Shown: in pieces, positions 44,178 to 49,962 of the stretch | Position numbering within the stretch: position 1 is the first letter of the stretch | Layout of the letters: every line of letters begins with the position of its first letter | Origin: Sphingobium chlorophenolicum | Lineage (GTDB): Bacteria > Pseudomonadota > Alphaproteobacteria > Sphingomonadales > Sphingomonadaceae | Assembly (NCBI RefSeq): GCF_000722875.1 | Contig: NZ_JFHR01000039.1 | Coordinates: 1 to 49,962 of the forward strand | DNA: 49,962 nt | Direction of reading: 5' to 3' | Program-made: the position numbers and the translations under genes | Notes under the pieces: generated by a model | What the model was told of the DNA's origin: nothing | Databases searched by the model: none | Seen by the model: only the letters and a program-made list of their open reading frames with translations

Positions 44178-45080
44178 TCATGTTGCGGAGGCTGCGCCAT
44201 GGACATGTTCGCGCCAGGCGATGTACAGGCCGCTCGCGATGATCAGCGCGGCGCCGATCCAAGTTGTCGCCATCGGCCAATTGCCCCAGATCGCCCAGCC
44301 CAGCAGCGTGGTCCAGATGATCGAACTATAGTCCATCGGCAGCACCACGGACACGGGCGCCCAACGCAGCGCGGCCGTCATGCAGATCTGCGCGATGCCG
44401 CCGGTCACGCCGATCAGCAGCAGCAACGCCCAGGTCATGGCGTCATGCCCCTGCCCAAAGAAGAGCATGGCTGCGCCCAGCGGCGGCAGGGACAGGAAGG
44501 TGAACCAGAAGACGATCACCCCCGCATTTTCCGTGCGCCCCAGTTCGCGCAGCACCAGGCTGACGCTGGCGGTGACGAAGGCGGCGGACAGGGCGACCGC
44601 GACGCCGATGGCGGGGAAATGCCCGGCGTCGGGCCGGACCATGACGATCACGCCCAGAAAGCCGACCAGCACCGCGCTCCACCGGTGGATGCCCGTCGCC
44701 TCGCGCAGGATCAGTGCGGACAATATCGTGCCGAAGATCGGCATGGTGAAACCGATCGTGACCGCCTCCGCCGGCAGCAGCAGGATGTAGGACAGGAAGT
44801 TCAGGACCATGCCGGTCATGCCGATGGCCATCCGCGTGGCGTGGACGCCGATGCGACGGGTGCGGATCGATCGCACGCCGGTGGTCGCCATGATCCAGGC
44901 GAAGACCACGGGCAAGGCCAGCGCCTGCCGGTAGAAGAGCGATTCGACCACATGCACGCCGCGCGCGTCGGCCAGCCGGACCGTCACGAACATCATGGAC
45001 AGACAGATCACCGCGACCAGCCGCAGGCCGATGGCGGTTAGCGGGCGATGCGGACGGATGGAGGAGGACAAGGGCGGCAC
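44178..45080 (-). CDS. DMT-superfamily transporter (EamA type)
   Basis: This 300-residue protein has ten membrane helices in two EamA repeats. Typical stretches are MFVTVRLADARGVHVVESLFYRQ (in part VVESLFYRQALALP), TIGFTMPIFGTILSAL and the second-half SVVLPMDYSSIIWTTLLGW. It should export or import small metabolites. The frame is open to 45161, but GTG at 45080 has AAGGGAAG at an ideal distance and directly precedes the first conserved helix. Repeat copy E lies upstream. Confidence 0.85.
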   Translation of the reverse strand: MPPLSSSIRPHRPLTAIGLRLVAVICLSMMFVTVRLADARGVHVVESLFYRQALALPVVFAWIMATTGVRSIRTRRIGVHATRMAIGMTGMVLNFLSYILLLPAEAVTIGFTMPIFGTILSALILREATGIHRWSAVLVGFLGVIVMVRPDAGHFPAIGVAVALSAAFVTASVSLVLRELGRTENAGVIVFWFTFLSLPPLGAAMLFFGQGHDAMTWALLLLIGVTGGIAQICMTAALRWAPVSVVLPMDYSSIIWTTLLGWAIWGNWPMATTWIGAALIIASGLYIAWREHVHGAASAT

Positions 45081-45172
45081 GCGACTTCCCTTAGCCCCGC
45101 GGCGGGAGGACGCAACCGTGTAAGGGGGTATGGGGAATTTGGAATGGGGGGAGATGGGCAATAGACGATATC

Positions 45173-45309
45173 AATTCCTCCCTACGTGAAGCGTGGGGAG
45201 GGGGACCGCCGCTGAAAGCGGTGGTGGAGGGGAAATTCGGAGGTCGTGCCCCATTCCCCTCCACCAGCCTTCGGCTGGTCCCCCTCCCCATCTATCGATG
45301 GGGAGGAAT
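45173..45309. repeat. Modular intergenic hairpin repeat, copy E
   Basis: A nearly symmetric copy between two minus-strand genes: CCTCCCTACGTGAAGCGTGGGGAGG, a left loop GCCGCTGAAAGCGG identical to copy D, the spacer with GGAGGTCGTGCCCCATT, a right loop AGCCTTCGGCT, and a final CCCCATCTATCGATGGGG, the same module as the left end of copy D. Confidence 0.88.
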
Positions 45310-45343
45310 GGGAGAGGCCCGTTCTGCATCCATCAGCGCCGCC

Positions 45344-46153
45344 TTACTTCCCCGGCTTGCGAAAGCGCAGCGTCATCCGGTCGCTTTCTCCCACGGCCAG
45401 ATATTTCGCCTTGTCGACGTCCCCATTGCGCAGCGTCGGGGGCAGTGTCCATACGCCCTTCTCCCAGTCGGCGCTGTCCTTGGGATTGGCGTTGATCTCC
45501 GACGACCCGGCATATTCGAATCCGGCCGCCTCCGCGATGCGGCGGATGGTCGACATTTTCAGATAGCCGCTGCTCTTTTCCAGCGCCGTGTCGCGCCCTT
45601 CGGGCAGGCGATGGTCGACGACGCCCAATGTCCCGCCCGGTTTCAGCAGGTCGTAAAAGGCCTTGAAGGTCGCCGCCTCCGTCCCTGCCATCACCATATT
45701 GTGGACATTGCGGAAGGTCAGCAGCGTGTCGACGCTGCCCGCCGGAATCTCGCTGGTCCGGTCGGGGAAGGGGACCAGCTTCACCTTGTCGTAAATGTCG
45801 GGCTTGGCCGCCAGGAACGCCTTGTAACCGTCCAGGGCGCGTCCGGTCGGCTGCAACGCGTAGAATGTGCCCTTCTCATGCAGCAGGGGTGCCAGTATCT
45901 CCGTATACCAGCCGCCGCTGGGCGCATATTCGACCACCGTCTGGTCCGGCTTCACGCCGAAGAAGGCCAGCGTCTCTGCGGGATGGCGATATTTGTCGCG
46001 TGCGACATTGGCGGGCGCGCGGCTGGGCGCGGCGATGGCGGCGGCGATCGGATCGGCGGCCTGATGATGATGTCCCGCATGCTGGGCGGCAAGCGGCAGC
46101 AGGGGCAGGGAGAGGCCGGTCAGCAGCAGCGCGGCGCGGGCGGTTCGGGTCAT
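45344..46153 (-). CDS. Exported class I methyltransferase-like protein (COG4798 type)
   Basis: This 269-residue protein has a signal peptide (AALLLTGLSLPLLPLAAQ), a His-rich start of the mature part (HAGHHH), and a Rossmann methyltransferase fold: TVVEYAPSGGWYTEIL, FYALQPTGR, RNVHNM and LLKPGGTLGVVDHR. It resembles the lipoprotein at 10890–11609. AGAGGA precedes the ATG at 46153. As SAM is cytosolic, either the signal is not used or the protein no longer methylates. Substrate unknown. Confidence 0.82.
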   Translation of the reverse strand: MTRTARAALLLTGLSLPLLPLAAQHAGHHHQAADPIAAAIAAPSRAPANVARDKYRHPAETLAFFGVKPDQTVVEYAPSGGWYTEILAPLLHEKGTFYALQPTGRALDGYKAFLAAKPDIYDKVKLVPFPDRTSEIPAGSVDTLLTFRNVHNMVMAGTEAATFKAFYDLLKPGGTLGVVDHRLPEGRDTALEKSSGYLKMSTIRRIAEAAGFEYAGSSEINANPKDSADWEKGVWTLPPTLRNGDVDKAKYLAVGESDRMTLRFRKPGK

Positions 46154-46264
46154 CGGCAATCCTCTCTTGCAGGGAAAGCGATGATGTGCCGGGGATGCAG
46201 GCTCCATGCAAGCGAACCGGCGGAGAAAAGCCCCCGCCGGAAACAGATTGTCACATGATGGCCG

Positions 46265-47791
46265 TTACAGGCAGGCTTCCAGGAAGGGCTGGTCGAAGCC
46301 GAACTGCCGCGCCTTGTCCAGCGTATAGGGGCGCAGGCCCATCGACCGATATTCGCCGATGATCTTCCCGCTGTCATCCTCGTCATGATATTCGAACTTG
46401 AACAGTTCCTGGGTGACGATGACGTCGCCTTCCATGCCGATCACTTCAGTGATGTTGGTCACGCGGCGCGAACCGTCGCGCAGGCGCTTCACCTGCACGA
46501 TCAGGTCGACCGAGTCGGCGATCTGCTTGGAAATGGCTTCCTTCGGGATCTTGATGTCGCCCATCAGGATCATATTCTCCATACGGCCCAGGCATTCGCG
46601 CGGGGAGTTGGAGTGAAGCGTGCACATGGAACCGTCATGGCCCGTGTTCATCGCGGCCAGCAGGTCGAAACATTCCGCGCCGCGAATTTCGCCGAGGATG
46701 ATGCGGTCGGGACGCATACGCAGGGCGTTCTTGACGAGGTCGCCGATGGTGATCGCGCCCTGGCCCTCCAGGTTCGGGGGGCGGGTTTCCAGCGGCAGCC
46801 AGTGCGGCTGTTGCAGGCGCAGTTCGGCCGCGTCCTCGATGGTCAGCACGCGCTCGCCCGGATCGATCATCTTCGACAGGGCGTTCAGCATGGTGGTCTT
46901 GCCCGAACCGGTACCGCCCGAAATCACGATGTTCATGCGGCAGGCGCCCGCGATCTTCAGCGCGGTGCACATCTTCTGGCTCATCGCGCCCCATTGGGCG
47001 AGATTGTCCAGCGTGATCGGCTTGGCCGAGAATTTACGGATGGAGATGGCGGTGCCGCGCAAGGATAGCGGCGGCACGATCACGTTGACGCGGCTGCCGT
47101 CGGGCAGGCGGGCGTCGGCCAGCGGCGTGGTCTGGTCGACGCGGCGGCCGACCTTGTTCACGATGCGCTGGGCGATCTGGAAAAGATGTTCCTCGTCGCG
47201 GAACTTGATCGGCGCGATCTGGAGCTTGCCCTTCTTTTCGATATAGGTCTGTTCCGGACCGTTGACCATGATGTCGGTGACGTCCGGGTCGGACAGCAAT
47301 TCCTCCAGCGGGCCCAGGCCCAACAGTTCGTCCACCAACACCTTTTCCAGCGCGAACTGCTCGCGCCGGTTGAGGGTCAGCTTCAGTTCGGCCAGCACTT
47401 CCAAGATGATCGGGCGGAATTCCTCCGCCAGTTCGTCCTTGGTCAACGTCGCGGCGGCTTCGGGATCGACGCGCTCCAGCAGGCGGGGGAGGACCTGTTC
47501 CTTGATCTTGTGGACGGAGGCTTCGAAACCCTGCGGCCCGGTATCGACGGCATGGTCGGAATTGGCGCGATCCGACAGGCGCTGCATCGCGTCGGCGTTG
47601 CGCTGCATCTGGCCGGTCGGGGCGGAAAGCGGGTCGAGCGGCGCTTCCGCGGGAACGGCCGTCATGTCCAGCGGGGGAAATTGTTCGCCGCCCTTAATCT
47701 CTTCCCTGGGCGCGCCGCCCTGCATGGGCCGGGCTAGGCCGAAGCCCGGCTTGATGCCGGCAGGTCCGTTTTTCCGTCCAAACGCGCTCAT
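46265..47791 (-). CDS. cpaF: CpaF/TadA-type secretion ATPase
   Basis: This 508-residue hexameric ATPase powers assembly of tight-adherence (Flp) pili. A ~70-residue Pro-rich N-terminus is followed by an N-terminal domain (VLVDELLGLGPLEELL, TDIMVNGPEQTYIE). The ATPase then shows Walker A GGTGSGKTT, Asp box LTIEDAAELR, Walker B RIILGEIRG, and His box STLHSNSP-like CTLHSNSPRECL. The pilin, secretin and TadB/C genes usually beside it are absent on both sides, so it is either an isolated gene or a second copy. Confidence 0.92.
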   Translation of the reverse strand: MSAFGRKNGPAGIKPGFGLARPMQGGAPREEIKGGEQFPPLDMTAVPAEAPLDPLSAPTGQMQRNADAMQRLSDRANSDHAVDTGPQGFEASVHKIKEQVLPRLLERVDPEAAATLTKDELAEEFRPIILEVLAELKLTLNRREQFALEKVLVDELLGLGPLEELLSDPDVTDIMVNGPEQTYIEKKGKLQIAPIKFRDEEHLFQIAQRIVNKVGRRVDQTTPLADARLPDGSRVNVIVPPLSLRGTAISIRKFSAKPITLDNLAQWGAMSQKMCTALKIAGACRMNIVISGGTGSGKTTMLNALSKMIDPGERVLTIEDAAELRLQQPHWLPLETRPPNLEGQGAITIGDLVKNALRMRPDRIILGEIRGAECFDLLAAMNTGHDGSMCTLHSNSPRECLGRMENMILMGDIKIPKEAISKQIADSVDLIVQVKRLRDGSRRVTNITEVIGMEGDVIVTQELFKFEYHDEDDSGKIIGEYRSMGLRPYTLDKARQFGFDQPFLEACL

Positions 47792-47920
47792 GATTCTCCG
47801 CCGAAATATTCTGGATCAGCTCTGATCGTTAAAGGTGAATAGGGCGGAAACTTTGATAAATGGCTAATGCGCCGGAAATGGCGGTGTGGGCGATTGGGGG
47901 ATAAGGCGGAGCCGCCAATC

Positions 47921-47955
47921 AAAAAGGCCGCGCTCCTGAGGAGCACGGCCTTTTT
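47921..47955 (-). terminator. Terminator of the atp operon
   Basis: A near-perfect stem AAAAAGGCCGCGCTCCT / AGGAGCACGGCCTTTTT lies 33 bases after the atpC stop codon, with a T run in both directions. Confidence 0.9.
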
Positions 47956-47987
47956 GGATCGGTGGGGCGGTCAGGCCGGACGGCGTA

Positions 47988-48242
47988 TCAGCCGGCATGC
48001 TCCGCAAGGACGGTCAGGCCCTTTTCGTTGACCTCGGCAAAGCCGCCGCGGACCGGGATCACTTCCGGAGCCGAACCAGCGCTGGCGAAAATCTGGATCG
48101 CGCCGTCGCGGACGGTCGACATGAAGGGCGCGTGACCCTCCAGCACGCCGAAGTCGCCATCGGTGCCGGGAACGACCACCTGATAGACCTCTTCCGAGCG
48201 GACGAGCTTTTCCGGGGTCACGAGTTCGAAATGCAATGCCAT
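47988..48242 (-). CDS. atpC: F1 ATP synthase epsilon subunit, short form
   Basis: This 84-residue subunit contains only the N-terminal beta-sandwich ([20 protein letters not shown], split as [11 protein letters not shown] and [19 protein letters not shown]). It stops after LTVLAEHAG, so the C-terminal helical hairpin that inhibits ATP hydrolysis in E. coli is absent. The stop codon is a clean TGA, with no sign of a frameshift. Short epsilons fit alphaproteobacteria, where the zeta protein takes over inhibition. The start is the ATG at 48242; the longer frame runs into the repeat. Confidence 0.93.
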   Translation of the reverse strand: MALHFELVTPEKLVRSEEVYQVVVPGTDGDFGVLEGHAPFMSTVRDGAIQIFASAGSAPEVIPVRGGFAEVNEKGLTVLAEHAG

Positions 48243-48251
48243 TCTATTCTT

Positions 48252-48385
48252 CTCCTCCCTCCCTTCCAGGGAGGGGCCGGGGGTGGGTGCCATCGCGGAG
48301 CGATGGCCTGCGCCCTAGCTGAAAGGCAGGAAGCTCGCTGCGCTCGCTACCCGCCCCTTGATCCCCTCCCTGGAAGGGAGGGGAG
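48252..48385. repeat. Inverted-repeat element between atpD and atpC
   Basis: The 153-base atpD–atpC gap is almost entirely one element. Its ends, 48258–48276 and 48363–48381, are perfect 19-base inverted copies (CCTCCCTTCCAGGGAGGGG). The inside holds a CCATCGC-GGA-GCGATGG hairpin (48290–48306) and a near-palindrome around AGCTCGCTGCGCTCGCT. The atpC ribosome-binding region is directly beside it. Confidence 0.88.
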
Positions 48386-48395
48386 ACTTTGTAGC

Positions 48396-49865
<1,470 letters not shown>

Positions 49866-49962
49866 TTAGTGTCCGATCCGAAACTAAGGTGAGTGGTATC
49901 AGCAGGTTAGCTTGACGTCTGGACCTGTCGTTGATTCAGGGGTTTTTGCGAAACTACCAAGG

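Overview
The window looks like chromosomal DNA of a high-GC alphaproteobacterium, most probably a sphingomonad (Sphingomonadaceae, Sphingobium/Sphingomonas type). This is inferred from the gene content: an rne–amidase–PBP1A–prfB block, an RNase E with a large acidic insertion in its S1 region, a GTTC-N7-GTTC SOS box, an 84-residue ATP synthase epsilon subunit, a YezD/TonB-receptor unit, and the style of the dispersed GC-rich hairpin repeats. No rRNA, tRNA, CRISPR array, prophage or insertion sequence was recognised. Almost everything is ordinary housekeeping or envelope biology.

Layout, left to right. 1–2.1 kb: the 5' end of imuA (SOS mutagenesis) with its LexA box, a secreted RcnB-like protein and a prolyl-4-hydroxylase-like oxygenase. 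2.4–11.6 kb: RNase E on the minus strand, then on the plus strand a peptidoglycan amidase, PBP1A, release factor 2 and a lipoprotein methyltransferase. 11.7–19.3 kb: a PilZ protein, a minus-strand TelA/XpaC-like/small membrane protein operon, TypA, DUF805, a nucleoside transporter and a DUF1176 protein. 19.4–24.9 kb (minus strand): EgtB–EgtD (ergothioneine), a diguanylate cyclase with an I-site, a HIG1-type protein with the cobalamin adenosyltransferase, and GluQ. 25–35.5 kb: an HNH endonuclease, a Crp/Fnr regulator, ValRS, a MATE exporter, a HerA-like ATPase, an acyltransferase, a luciferase-like oxidoreductase and an Hpt protein. 35.6–40.3 kb: a minus-strand YfgM–BamB–Der–TusA unit (the E. 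coli gene order for the first three) and panB. 40.4–44.1 kb: a TonB-dependent receptor, YezD and an RBBP9-type hydrolase, probably one regulon. 44.2–49.9 kb: a DMT transporter, a secreted methyltransferase, an orphan CpaF ATPase, and atpD–atpC.

The most distinctive feature is the intergenic repeat content. Five copies of a modular double-hairpin element of about 125–170 bases lie between genes. Two of these are joined to a second conserved block and form roughly 400-base composite repeats in opposite orientation, flanking about 12 kb. Other hairpin repeats sit inside operons (bamB–der and atpD–atpC). A short repeat has entered the rne reading frame twice, encoding PALSEVEG. Further points are a compositionally foreign-looking patch inside valS, a dyad in front of telA, and a TGRTAGACAA motif shared by the hydrolase and yezD promoter regions. 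I did not find a clearly new multi-gene system; the leads are given as separate findings.
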